A DNA stretch of 38,772 nt. It comes from a virus. The translations under genes were made by a program, and so were the position numbers. Location of the stretch: the IMG/VR virus record IMGVR_UViG_3300025000_000234, positions 1 through 38,772 of that record. The stretch is one strand, 5' to 3'. Under the pieces are notes generated by a model. The model had not been told where the DNA came from. It made no database searches and saw only the letters and a program-made list of their open reading frames with translations. Positions 15,174-22,653 of the stretch are shown one piece after another (the first letter of the stretch is position 1; the number at the start of each line of letters is the position of its first letter).

Positions 15174-17303
15174 TTACCGTCTGCTTCCGCCTCGCGCTGA
15201 CCTGCTCGATGGTCGGCCCCGCCGGAGTCCGTCGTAGTCCTGGAGCTTCTTGTTCAGGTCGAGGGCAGTGATGCCCCACACGAGAGCGTCGACCCTGTCT
15301 GGCGATGTCTCATCGTTCGCTGGGTCCCATCCGCACTGCTGGTCCTCGAGCTTCGGCAGCGTTCCCACGTGGTGGACTCTTCCCTTCTCGTAAAGGGTCG
15401 AGATCGGGTCTGCCCGGGTTGCCTTGCCCCGCGACGCGTGAACGGCCTTGAACGGCACACCCTGGCGCTCGGCTTGGACGTTGCGCTCGACAAGGTCTCC
15501 ACCGTTGTTGACCTCGCCGATGATGTAGTCCGCTTCCCAGCGGTCGAAGGCCTCGAGAGCTCGCGCTGCCCATTGCGCTGGCGAGAAGACCCCGGAGAGG
15601 TCATCGAGAACGTAGGCGTGCCCGTCCTCGCCCAGGCCGACGACGATGATGCCGGTCTCGTTGCTCTTCGGGTTGGTCGATACCGCCGGGTCGATGGCGA
15701 CGACCACCCGCCGCATGGGCGGGAGCGCGGGCGAGTACGACCCATCGTCATTGACCCTGAGTCGAAGGTCATCAATCCGAGTGCGCTGCCAGAGCGCGTT
15801 CGGGTTGTCCTCGAGAATCTCGGCATCGATTTCCTGCCTGCCGAGCCTCGTCCCCTCGTACTCGGTGAGGATGGAGGCGAAGAACGGCTTAGCGAGGTTC
15901 GACCGATTCTCGTAGGTCGAGCCCTTCGTAAGGGCGACATCCGCGCCTGCACGCTTGACGAGCTTCTTGATCGTCGCGATCGGCCTGGGCGTCGTCGTGA
16001 CGATGCCTTGCGGATTCGTTCCGAGCCGGAACCCGAACTGCAGCTGCGTCCACGCTTCCTGGAAGCGCCAGGCCGCAACTTCGTCCGCCCAAAACGTGTC
16101 GCAGTTGTGAACGAGAATCCCGTTGGCGAAGTACTCCGGCAGGCCCTCAACCGTGAGGTTGAACACCCGTCGAACGCCAACGTGCTCCCAGGTTGACGCA
16201 ACGCTGACTGCAGTACCGTCCGCGCCTTGACACGAACTCTCGCCCGCAGTGCTCGCACTTCCGGGTGCTCCTTCTGGCCTCGTCCGCGCGCTTCTGTTGG
16301 CACGCAGGGCACGCCGATGTGAAGCCGCCCCGCTTCCTGGGGAATGGCTTGCCGCAGTCCGAACAATCGATGTCGAACACCTCTCGTGACTCGACGTGCC
16401 TGTCGTAGTGCGTTCTGGGTGGCACGCACTCGAGGTTCTCGATCGCGTTGTTCGCCCGGTTGCCGTCCTTGTGATGGATGTGCCAACCAGGCGGGATCGG
16501 CCCGAGTTCCTGCTCCCAGATGACCCGGTGTTGGATGTAGTGGCGACCGTTCGCGTAGCCGATGACGTATCCGTTCGCTCCAACGCGCCAACGAATACCC
16601 TCAAGCCCTTCGTCAGCTTGCCGAGTGGTACCCATTGTTCGCAAGATAAGACCGGATGATCGGCTGTGCCAGTGAGAGAAGCCCCGTTTGAGAAGCTGAC
16701 GACGCCTACCTCGGCATCGTTCGAACCCGTTGCTACAACCGGTCGAAGACCATGTCTCGTTACGACCAAATCGCCAACGGCAATGGCCTCGATCGGTCTG
16801 GGCCCCGCCTCGGTCTCGACAAGCGTTCCAGCGACGAAGCACTGCGGACCGCGCAGTCGATCGGGTCGGTCGGCCGACAGGATGGTGGCAACAGCCCCGT
16901 TGGGCCATGTCAGCCGCCGCTTCGATGGCTCGTAGTGCGGCTTGAACCACGGAGGCGAGATCGTCAGAAGTCCCGACTCGCCCTCGAGCATGACGTCGCG
17001 CGCATCCGCGGACGTCGCTGCGATCAGGGTGATTCGCTTGGACTCACCTGATTCAACCTTGCCTCGGATCCACTCGGCGCCAGTGCGGGTTTTCCCGAAC
17101 CCGCGGCCCGCGAGGATGACCCAGATGACCCACGCCCACACGGGCGGGAGCTGCTTGTCGCGAGCCCAGAGACCTTGCCAGTCATACAGAAGCGTCCGAG
17201 CCGCTTCGTCCGGCAGCGTCGCTATCGCTTGCCGTACCTGGCTCGGACTCATCTGGCGGAGCAAGCTTCGCAATCGCTTCTGCGAGCTGGCTCCTTGCAT
17301 CAT
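15174..17303 (-). CDS. terL: Terminase large subunit with intein
   Basis: This is the packaging motor ATPase and nuclease. Precursor 709 residues from ATG 17303; a downstream ATG at 17252 is a possible alternative start. Walker A is LAGRGFGKT (65-72). The Walker B/DE motif follows the intein: CDTFWADEVAAW (401 onward). The RNase H-like nuclease begins VVVAIDPAVSTN and continues with GIIVVGLGEDGHAYVLDDL and IIGEVNNGGDLV. Residues 155-400 are an intein placed at RGPQ|CDTFW, immediately before the ATPase acidic motif; splicing would leave 463 residues. The gene overlaps the small terminase gene by about 120 bases, or 71 if the later start is used. Confidence 0.93.
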   Translation of the reverse strand: MMQGASSQKRLRSLLRQMSPSQVRQAIATLPDEAARTLLYDWQGLWARDKQLPPVWAWVIWVILAGRGFGKTRTGAEWIRGKVESGESKRITLIAATSADARDVMLEGESGLLTISPPWFKPHYEPSKRRLTWPNGAVATILSADRPDRLRGPQCFVAGTLVETEAGPRPIEAIAVGDLVVTRHGLRPVVATGSNDAEVGVVSFSNGASLTGTADHPVLSCEQWVPLGKLTKGLRVFVGALERTDTSSATRTVATTSNTGSSGSRNSGRSRLVGTSITRTATGRTTRSRTSSACHPERTTTGTSSHERCSTSIVRTAASHSPGSGAASHRRALRANRSARTRPEGAPGSASTAGESSCQGADGTAVSVASTWEHVGVRRVFNLTVEGLPEYFANGILVHNCDTFWADEVAAWRFQEAWTQLQFGFRLGTNPQGIVTTTPRPIATIKKLVKRAGADVALTKGSTYENRSNLAKPFFASILTEYEGTRLGRQEIDAEILEDNPNALWQRTRIDDLRLRVNDDGSYSPALPPMRRVVVAIDPAVSTNPKSNETGIIVVGLGEDGHAYVLDDLSGVFSPAQWAARALEAFDRWEADYIIGEVNNGGDLVERNVQAERQGVPFKAVHASRGKATRADPISTLYEKGRVHHVGTLPKLEDQQCGWDPANDETSPDRVDALVWGITALDLNKKLQDYDGLRRGRPSSRSARGGSRR
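16104..16841 (-). mobile_element. Intein in terminase large subunit (246 residues)
   Basis: All splicing blocks are present: block A CFVAGTLVETEAGPRPIEAI with Cys1 (codon 16841-16839), block B LTGTADHPVLS (T-A-D-H), block F RRVFNLTVEGLPEYFANGI and block G LVHN (His-Asn, codon 16106-16104), followed by Cys+1. It is a canonical class 1 intein in the catalytic region of TerL. Between blocks B and F the intein frame is open but reads a low-complexity Ser/Thr/Arg stretch, because the real content there is the HNH endonuclease in another frame (16147-16635). Confidence 0.95.
16147..16635 (-). CDS. HNH homing endonuclease nested out of frame in the TerL intein
   Basis: A 162-residue protein from ATG 16635, on the same strand as the intein but in a different frame. 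Residues 36-80 are an HNH_3-type core: HRVIWEQELGPIPPG, then WHIHHKDGNRANNAIENLEC. The C-terminal half has three Cys pairs: CSDC (91-94), CPAC (109-112) and CEHC...CSQRC (127-146), likely DNA-binding zinc fingers. The start codon lies within intein sequence coding EQWVPLGKL, so the first residues are dual-coding. No good Shine-Dalgarno is seen, so translation may depend on coupling, reinitiation or frameshifting. It would cut intein-less terL alleles. Confidence 0.85.
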   Translation of the reverse strand: MGTTRQADEGLEGIRWRVGANGYVIGYANGRHYIQHRVIWEQELGPIPPGWHIHHKDGNRANNAIENLECVPPRTHYDRHVESREVFDIDCSDCGKPFPRKRGGFTSACPACQQKRADEARRSTRKCEHCGREFVSRRGRYCSQRCVNLGARWRSTGVQPHG

Positions 17304-17712
17304 CAATCTCGATTGCTCCGCCGTCTGGACCGCTCACCTCGGAGCGGGATGGCGCATCCGTGCCGAGCAGTCGAGCTCGCCGCTCCTCGATCCGGAGGGC
17401 TGTGTCGATGGCCCTCGGGTCTCCACGCCTCACCTTGCCGCGCAGTGCCCAGAGCATTCCGTCGAGGCGGATGAGCATCAGGTCCCGGACGTCCTCTGCG
17501 GACTCCTCCGTCTGCTCCCGAAGCTCAGCGAACTGCTTCTGGACAAGCTTCCAGGCCGCTTGCTTGGAGATGCCGAGCGCCTTGCCGATCGCGGGATAAC
17601 TCGCGCCAGTGCGCTTCAAGTCGAGTGCCTTGGCGGCTCGGTCGATCGTGCGCACCTTCCGCGGCGTGACCTTGGTCGTCTTCGCCTTGGCCTTCGCCGT
17701 CTTCTTCTGCAT
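17182..17712 (-). CDS. terS: Terminase small subunit
   Basis: 176 residues from ATG 17712 (MQKKTAKAKAKTTKVTPRK). The N-terminus is lysine-rich. A helix-turn-helix follows at about residues 28-60: AAKALDLKRTGASYPAIGKA, then LGISKQAAWKLVQKQF, with the residue pattern of small terminase DNA-binding domains. A helical oligomerisation segment follows, containing LRGKVRRGDPRAIDTALRIE, which is typical of this family (R-x-GD-x-RA). The C-terminus is acidic/Ser-rich. It recognises the packaging site and directs TerL. It lies directly upstream of and overlaps terL. Confidence 0.87.
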   Translation of the reverse strand: MQKKTAKAKAKTTKVTPRKVRTIDRAAKALDLKRTGASYPAIGKALGISKQAAWKLVQKQFAELREQTEESAEDVRDLMLIRLDGMLWALRGKVRRGDPRAIDTALRIEERRARLLGTDAPSRSEVSGPDGGAIEIDDARSQLAEAIAKLAPPDESEPGTASDSDAAGRSGSDASV

Positions 17713-17730
17713 CGTCAACCAGTCCGTACG

Positions 17731-17949
17731 TCAACCCCACGACCACCGAAACGAGAACCGGCGGCTCCCACACTTGCACGCTGCCAAGGGGTCGGGCACC
17801 TCGAGCTCGAACACCGTTCGGCCGTCCACCTTCACCTCGCGCGAGATCTTCGCGCCGGCTTCCTTGAGCCGGTCGAGGTCGGCCTCAGCTCCGCAACGAA
17901 TGCACCGGCACCCGATGTCCACGCCGATTCCGTGCTCGAGCTCGGCCAT
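17731..17949 (-). CDS. Small zinc-ribbon protein
   Basis: A 72-residue protein from ATG 17949: MAELEHGIGVDIGCRCIRCG, ending CKCGSRRFSFRWSWG. The CRCIRC pair and the later CKC motif flanking VDGRTVFELEVPDPLA suggest a zinc ribbon. The reading frame is open upstream to 18093, but the extension lacks protein-like composition. Function is unknown; it sits at the end of the early block just before terS. Confidence 0.6.
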   Translation of the reverse strand: MAELEHGIGVDIGCRCIRCGAEADLDRLKEAGAKISREVKVDGRTVFELEVPDPLAACKCGSRRFSFRWSWG

Positions 17950-18197
17950 CTGGTGATGGTAGCTCCGGATAAGTGCGCTCGCCAGGTCCCACACGAAGGA
18001 GGCACATGTGAGACCTGGCTCGCGCTGGGGAGGAAGGAGGCGATGGCCCGACACGAGGTCGGGGCAGGCGTCCGACTCAAGCGCCGCACCCACGAAGTGG
18101 TGAAGCTCGTCGTTCGTCTGCCTCGGCCCCGCCTCGCGCGTCTATCGTCTGTGGAAGAGGTTGACGCCGTTCCGCTCTCGGCTGCGCCGGTCGCGAG
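17950..18197. other. Gap without a supported gene
   Basis: About 250 bases between two leftward genes. A plus-strand ATG at 18042 has a good upstream purine stretch (GGAAGGAGG), but the frame behind it overlaps the next minus-strand gene and does not resemble a known protein. I see no tRNA or strong terminator. Confidence 0.4.
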
Positions 18198-18653
18198 TTA
18201 CTCGGTTCGGGCTTCGCCCTCCCGTCCCACCCCCTGTTGTCCCCCTCCCAGAGACAACTCCTCCCTCTGTTCGTAGTGCGAACGAATTATCCCGGACTTC
18301 TGTCGCCTCCTGTTCCGTTTTCTCGCTGCATCCTCGCACCTCTTGCAGCAGAATCGCTTGGGCTGCCCGCCGGCTGGCACAAGGACGACAAACACCTTCC
18401 GGAACCCATCTTCTCCGCAACAGCACCTCGGGTTTTGGCAGATCCGTTTTTCAGCGCGCCGCTCTTTCACCCGATCCTCAGCGCGGCGCGCCTCCATTCT
18501 GTGCCTTGCCTTCTCCCTTCTCTGATCGATTCGCACTTCGAGATACATTGCCTCAATGAAGTCGACGTCAGAGTCGAATCCGCCCGCCTCGTCGACGAAG
18601 TTCTCTGCAAGCTGTACAAACATCGGCACGGTTTCATCCCAAGCCATGGTCAC
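18198..18653 (-). CDS. Cysteine-rich zinc-finger-like protein
   Basis: A 151-residue protein; start GTG 18653 overlaps the upstream stop as GTGA (an ATG two codons later is possible). The N-terminus is acidic (MFVQLAENFVDEAGGFDSDVD), the middle is strongly basic and helical (RREKARHRMEARRAEDRVKE), and residues 80-115 contain ICQNPRCCCGEDGF, then RFCCKRCEDAARKRNRRR, likely a zinc-binding treble-clef-like module. Possibly a late regulator or DNA-binding protein: in this position, between early genes and terS, many phages encode late transcription activators. Function not recognised. Confidence 0.65.
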   Translation of the reverse strand: MTMAWDETVPMFVQLAENFVDEAGGFDSDVDFIEAMYLEVRIDQRREKARHRMEARRAEDRVKERRAEKRICQNPRCCCGEDGFRKVFVVLVPAGGQPKRFCCKRCEDAARKRNRRRQKSGIIRSHYEQREELSLGGGQQGVGREGEARTE

Positions 18654-18871
18654 TCACCAGCCTTTGGTACCGGGCGTCGACCAGATCGCCACCTGCGACG
18701 AACGACCGGCACACCACATAGATTCGCATCACAACCGGCGCGTACGGCACCGTGTACATCGACGACAGCAAGCACCACGGAAGGGCCTACGTCGAGCAGC
18801 ACTTCCGGCGATATCACACCGATGTACACCCAAGGGCCCCGCCACAGCATCATTGCCCCAATCGCACCCAT
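18650..18871 (-). CDS. Small hypothetical protein
   Basis: 73 residues from ATG 18871, selected because GGGAGG lies five bases upstream. Its N-terminal 45 residues are hydrophobic (MGAIGAMMLWRGPWVYIGVI, then LLDVGPSVVLAVVDV) and the C-terminus is arginine-rich, suggesting a membrane-associated peptide. The stop overlaps the next start (GTGA). No family recognised. Confidence 0.55.
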   Translation of the reverse strand: MGAIGAMMLWRGPWVYIGVISPEVLLDVGPSVVLAVVDVHGAVRAGCDANLCGVPVVRRRWRSGRRPVPKAGE

Positions 18872-18884
18872 TGTTCCTCCCACG

Positions 18885-19418
18885 TCATCGACTCGCCTCG
18901 TAGTCGGCGTGCGCGGCATTCAGCGCCGCGATTGCCTCGTTCAGCACCTTGTCGAGAATCGCTTGTGCAGCCTCGCCATCCCGCTTCTGGGCCTGCATCG
19001 AGATCCAGAGCAACCACATCCGGCTCGTGGCGAGCGCGCGTGATCGCGCCGTGTCGCTCTTGCGTCCCCGCATTGCCGAGGACGCGGCCTTGTACCCACT
19101 CCGCGCGGTCGGCGTCCAGCATGCGAGCGCCAGCGACACTCCGGCCGACCCGAGTTGCCCATCAACTCCGTGGTGCAGTTCGAGCACCAATTGGCTTCGC
19201 TCCGAGCACCGTCGCAGGCGAGCGGCAACCTTGTTCGCGCGATCGCCCGCCATGGCGACGTATTCGTTGATGTCCGCGCTCACCCGTCGCTCGTTCTTAC
19301 CGGGCAGCGTGCCTTGCCTGAGCATCTCGAGTTGGGGGCCAAGGCACGAGCGAACCCCGCAGTCGCCTCGAGCTTCCACGAAGTACCATCGCAGGTCGGC
19401 CTCGTCGTCAGGTAGCAT
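18885..19418 (-). CDS. Hypothetical protein
   Basis: 177 residues, MLPDDEADLRWYFVEARGD, with 11 bases of overlap with the sigma-factor gene upstream. The protein is mostly helical; the middle has LRRCSERSQLVLELHHG and an Arg/Ser-rich stretch, and the C-terminus is a helix ending LNAAHADYEASR. Its link to the sigma factor by overlap suggests co-expression and possibly a role in switching to late transcription. Not recognised. Confidence 0.65.
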   Translation of the reverse strand: MLPDDEADLRWYFVEARGDCGVRSCLGPQLEMLRQGTLPGKNERRVSADINEYVAMAGDRANKVAARLRRCSERSQLVLELHHGVDGQLGSAGVSLALACWTPTARSGYKAASSAMRGRKSDTARSRALATSRMWLLWISMQAQKRDGEAAQAILDKVLNEAIAALNAAHADYEASR

Positions 19419-20187
19419 TCACGCCTCCAAGCCTCACCCGGAGCTTGCCGAGTGCTTCAATCTCGAGTTGCTGCGCGCGTTGCCGCGTCACGCCGAACTG
19501 CTGCCCGATCGCCTCAAACGACATCGGGTGGCGAGACATGTGACGCCAGATGATGGTCAGGCGCATCTTCTCTGGCAGGCTGTCCACCGCGATGCGTACG
19601 GCCTTGTCCCGGGCCCTCCGGCCCAGCGCTTGATCGACGGGTTCGCGAGGATCTGCCAGGACGTTCTCCAGCGTTCGCCCATCCTCGTCCGAAGCAGCTG
19701 CGTCCAGCGATGCAATCCTGTGGTGCATGGCAATGAACGCCTCCGCAACATCGCGCCGGGAGTTCGACCGCCTCATCAGCCCTTCAACGGGATCGTCATC
19801 CGCCAGCGCAGCCTCCATGTGCCTTCGCATGGTGTAGTATCGGGTGAACAGAATCGATTTGACCCCGCTGCGCCCCGCGGCGAACTGGAGCTTTGACTCG
19901 CGCCGGATGTGCTGCGTCCACCAGTGTTGTGCGTACGTCGAGAACCGGACTCCGACGGCGGGATCGAACTTTCCGATCGCATGGACGGTGCCCATCAGCG
20001 CGAGCTGCATCAGGTCCTCAGCGTCCTGTTCGGTCGCCTGCCCCCGGCTCCATCGCTTCACGTCGATGTTGATCAGCCTCACGAGCGAGGACAAGATCCG
20101 AACGATCGCAGCATCGTCGCCGGCCTTCGCCCGGACGAGAAGGTCAAGCTCCTCGGCTGGCGTCATTGGCGGGGTTGGCAAAATCAT
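19408..20187 (-). CDS. Phage-encoded sigma-70 family factor
   Basis: 259 residues; ATG 20187 overlaps the previous stop (ATGA). Sigma region 2 is recognisable: EDLMQLALMGTVHAIGKFDP, then VGVRFSTYAQHWWTQHIRRE, matching the DL-x-x-G-x-x-GL / F-x-TYA-x-WW-I-R pattern of RpoD/RpoH-type factors. Region 4 is LPEKMRLTIIWRHMSRHPMS, then FEAIGQQFGVTRQRAQQLEI, the canonical HTH. Region 1.1 is absent. It would redirect host RNA polymerase to phage promoters, most likely for the late leftward genes just downstream. Sequence similarity to primary and heat-shock sigmas is greater than to ECF sigmas. Confidence 0.92.
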   Translation of the reverse strand: MILPTPPMTPAEELDLLVRAKAGDDAAIVRILSSLVRLINIDVKRWSRGQATEQDAEDLMQLALMGTVHAIGKFDPAVGVRFSTYAQHWWTQHIRRESKLQFAAGRSGVKSILFTRYYTMRRHMEAALADDDPVEGLMRRSNSRRDVAEAFIAMHHRIASLDAAASDEDGRTLENVLADPREPVDQALGRRARDKAVRIAVDSLPEKMRLTIIWRHMSRHPMSFEAIGQQFGVTRQRAQQLEIEALGKLRVRLGGVNAT

Positions 20188-20486
20188 CGCATGGCTCCCA
20201 ACAGCTTCAGGCCCCTTTTGCGAGCCTTGCCCCGCCAGTACCGGCGGATGTGCAGCGTCTTCCTGGGAGCCCACCATGCCGTGGACATGCGCACCCAATC
20301 CAGGTACCGCCGAATGGCTCGATTGGACATCTTCAGCGTGAACGTGCACTCGTAGGTTCGTGGCGCGTACCTTCGAATCGGGTCGCTTTGCGGGGTAGCT
20401 GTTTCCCAGGTCACGCCTTTTACTGGGTATTCGACCCCATCGATCCACATCTGCGTTATGCGCGCGCCCTGGATCTCACCCGGCAT
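20184..20486 (-). CDS. Hypothetical basic protein
   Basis: 100 residues from ATG 20486 (MPGEIQGARITQMWIDGVEY), stop coupled to the sigma gene (ATGA). N-terminal half beta-like (RRYAPRTYECTFTLKMS), C-terminal half strongly basic with many Trp/Arg/Lys (WWAPRKTLHIRRYWRGKARK). Likely nucleic-acid binding. No family recognised. Confidence 0.6.
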   Translation of the reverse strand: MPGEIQGARITQMWIDGVEYPVKGVTWETATPQSDPIRRYAPRTYECTFTLKMSNRAIRRYLDWVRMSTAWWAPRKTLHIRRYWRGKARKRGLKLLGAMR

Positions 20487-20718
20487 TCGACACCTCCGCG
20501 CTTTCCTGTTCGAGCAGCTCGACAATCGCCCCCGCCTCCCGTTCCAGCTTGGCGAGACGCTTCTCGGTCAACACGCCCTTCGTCGCCCGGACGACAAGCG
20601 CCCCATCCTTTGCGACAGAGAGCGCACATCCCGCGTTACGAGCTCGCTGCAGGAGAGTCCGGGTGGCCTCGGTTACCGATGCCGCTCTGCGAACATGGAT
20701 GAAGACCGTCTCCGTCAC
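20476..20718 (-). CDS. Small protein with TubC_N-like docking domain
   Basis: 80 residues; start GTG 20718 overlaps the upstream stop (GTGA). Residues 18-70 follow the TubC_N docking pattern: TLLQRARNAGCALSVAKDG, ALVVRATKGVLTEKRLAKLE and AIVELLEQES (helix, G-hydrophobic, small hairpin, LT-x-x-x-x-x-L helix, L-L end). In phages such domains accompany replication proteins such as primases, and this gene lies beside the helicase cluster. The call is by pattern only. Confidence 0.6.
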   Translation of the reverse strand: MTETVFIHVRRAASVTEATRTLLQRARNAGCALSVAKDGALVVRATKGVLTEKRLAKLEREAGAIVELLEQESAEVSNAG

Positions 20719-20840
20719 CCGCACCTCCGGTGCTCTTCGATCCACTCCCAGGGGTAACCGCACAGCCCCCACCAGATCGCTCCGCAAACCGCGCAGCCCC
20801 ATCCCCAGGATCGCGCCATGATGTTCGGCAGCGGTTCCAC
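20715..20840 (-). CDS. Tiny Trp/Cys-rich protein
   Basis: 41 residues. GTG 20840 is chosen because GGGAGG lies eight bases upstream; ATG 20819 is an alternative. Sequence (V)EPLPNIMARSWGWGCAVCGA, then IWWGLCGYPWEWIEEHRRCG: seven Trp and four Cys. The stop overlaps the next start (GTGA), which supports translation. Function unknown; possibly a metal-binding or membrane-associated micropeptide. Confidence 0.5.
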   Translation of the reverse strand: MEPLPNIMARSWGWGCAVCGAIWWGLCGYPWEWIEEHRRCG

Positions 20841-20857
20841 GATCGAATCCTCCCGCT

Positions 20858-21313
20858 TCACGCTGCCATCCTTTCTCGAACGCTTCGCTCCACCGCCTTG
20901 GCGTCACCCACGCTGCGGACTACGGCGTAGACACCACCCGCCGCCTCGTGCATGGCCTGCCACTCTCGCTGCTCCGGGGTCTGGTCCTCGTCGTCGTCGC
21001 GCTTCACCTCTAGCGCGACCGACACCCCGCACACCACGCCGAGGATGTCCGCGGTGCCCTTCGGTGCGGCCTTGAACAACCCGCGGCCGGCCTCCCCGGC
21101 CTTCGTCGTGTACTCGTATACGCGCCTGCCGCTATTCGCGCGCCACCAGTACGCCTTGCCGTCGCGCGAGACGTACAGACCTGTCCGGACCCACTTGCCC
21201 TTGCCGGTCTTCTTCGAGATCTCGTAACGGCGCCTTTCGACGCCGAGCGATGCCAGGATCCAATCCTGCACGCTGTGCTCGAGCGGGCCTCGGAGTTGGA
21301 ATCTACGCGGCAT
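20858..21313 (-). CDS. VRR-NUC domain nuclease
   Basis: 151 residues from ATG 21313, coupled to the helicase stop (ATGA). The C-terminal half has the VRR-NUC fold signature of the PD-(D/E)xK superfamily: GTADILGVVCGVSVALEVKRDDD (Asp then E-V-K), followed by TPEQREWQAMHEAAGGVYAV, the typical Q-x-x-x-x-x-A-G-G-x-Y end. The N-terminus has HSVQDWILASLGVERRRYEI. Phage members are thought to act as structure-specific (Holliday-junction or flap) nucleases during replication or recombination. (Motif quotes are discontinuous with ligand residues D and E-x-K.). Confidence 0.85.
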   Translation of the reverse strand: MPRRFQLRGPLEHSVQDWILASLGVERRRYEISKKTGKGKWVRTGLYVSRDGKAYWWRANSGRRVYEYTTKAGEAGRGLFKAAPKGTADILGVVCGVSVALEVKRDDDEDQTPEQREWQAMHEAAGGVYAVVRSVGDAKAVERSVRERMAA

Positions 21314-22653
21314 CACCACCCTCCTCCGCGCGGACCGGGTTCGTCGTAGTCCGCCAGATCGTCGAACCGGGTGTAGACCTTCTGCCACGCAACCTTCGTC
21401 GAGCCGGTTGCGCCGTTCCGGTTTTTCGCGACGATGATGTGCTGGACTGTTTCGCTGTCCGAGCTCGGGTGAATGAAGATCACCTCGTCGGCGTCCTGTT
21501 CGATGTTTCCGCTCTCGCGAAGGTCGGAGAGCTGCGGGCGCGCGGACTTGCCGCGCTTCTCGACGTCCCGGTTGAGCTGCGAAAGGCACAGCACGACCAC
21601 CCCGAGGTCCTTCGCCAGCGCTTTCAGTCCCTTGGAGTTCTCGCCCACCTTCTCGTCCCGACTCTTGAGCTTCGGGTCGGTCGCCATCAGCTGCAGGTAG
21701 TCGATGACCACGAGACCAAGCGGCGTTCCCTGGCGCTTGAACCCGGCCGCCATCCGCCGTGCCTTGGCCCGAAGTGACGCGAGGGAGATCGAGGACTCGT
21801 CGTCAACATCGATCGGGAGCTTCCCGAGCCGCTGGCATTCGGTGGACAACCTGGACCACCCCTCTGCGTCCAGCTTGTTGGTGCGCAGGAGTTGCGAATC
21901 CACGCGGGCTCCGGAGCACGTCACACGGTCAACGAGCTGCTCTCGCGGCATCTCGAGCGAGAACACGCCAACGCCGATGTTTCTCTCGGCCGTGCTCACC
22001 GCCATGTTGTTGAGCGCGAGCGATGTCTTGCCCTTCCCCGGGCGAGCAGCGAGGTAGCACAGGTCTCCCGGTTGCAGCCCGGCCAGGATGGCGTCCACGT
22101 CGAGCAGCCCGGTGCGCACCGCGGATGTTTGCGCGAGGCCGGATTGCAGCGCCTTGAAACGCTCCCGAATCACGTCCTTGAGCCGAGCCGGCTTGATAAC
22201 CTCGTAGCGCTGGGTCGCCGCCAGAATTTCACGCTCCGCCCCGTCGATGAACTCGTCCGGGTCGCTCACGTTCTCGTTCTGCGCTTCCACTGCGACTTTG
22301 CGACACGTGGTAATGATCTGGCGAAGCCGCCACTTGTCGCGAACGCGCAGCGCGAGCTGCTCGACGTTGGCCTGCATCGGCACCTCGTTCACGAACTCGG
22401 CGATGGTCTTCGCTCCGCCAATCCGCTGGAGCTTACCGCGGTCCTCCAGCCATCCTTTCACGACCACCGCGTCGTACTCCACTCCAGCCTCCCGGAGCGA
22501 ACGCAATGCCTCATAGACCTGTTTCGTCACGTCGCTGTAAAACTGCTCCGGCGTGACGATGGGAATGACCCGATCGAGGAAGTCGACCGATATCAGCGCT
22601 GCGCCCACGATGGCCTGCTCCGCGCTCACGTCGCGTGGAAACAGCTCGTTCAC
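21313..22653 (-). CDS. dnaB: DnaB-type replicative helicase
   Basis: 446 residues; GTG 22653 overlaps the stop of the initiator gene (GTGA). The N-terminal DnaB domain begins SAEQAIVGAALISVDFLDRV. The RecA-like domain has Walker A ARPGKGKTSLALNNMA, then GVGVFSLEMPREQLVDR, Walker B LVVIDYLQLMATDPKLKSRD, VVVLCLSQLNRDVEKRGK, LRESGNIEQDADEVIFIHP and a C-terminal HIIVAKNRNGATG arginine-finger motif. It unwinds the replication fork and is probably loaded by the neighbouring initiator protein. Length is slightly below host DnaB (about 470), usual for phage forms. Confidence 0.95.
   Translation of the reverse strand: MNELFPRDVSAEQAIVGAALISVDFLDRVIPIVTPEQFYSDVTKQVYEALRSLREAGVEYDAVVVKGWLEDRGKLQRIGGAKTIAEFVNEVPMQANVEQLALRVRDKWRLRQIITTCRKVAVEAQNENVSDPDEFIDGAEREILAATQRYEVIKPARLKDVIRERFKALQSGLAQTSAVRTGLLDVDAILAGLQPGDLCYLAARPGKGKTSLALNNMAVSTAERNIGVGVFSLEMPREQLVDRVTCSGARVDSQLLRTNKLDAEGWSRLSTECQRLGKLPIDVDDESSISLASLRAKARRMAAGFKRQGTPLGLVVIDYLQLMATDPKLKSRDEKVGENSKGLKALAKDLGVVVLCLSQLNRDVEKRGKSARPQLSDLRESGNIEQDADEVIFIHPSSDSETVQHIIVAKNRNGATGSTKVAWQKVYTRFDDLADYDEPGPRGGGW

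Noticed and set aside
18020-18276. Plus-strand ATG with a good purine stretch (GGAAGGAGG) at 18042
   Set aside because: The frame overlaps a coupled minus-strand gene and its C-terminus is low-complexity Pro/Ser/Arg; the purine stretch is probably chance.
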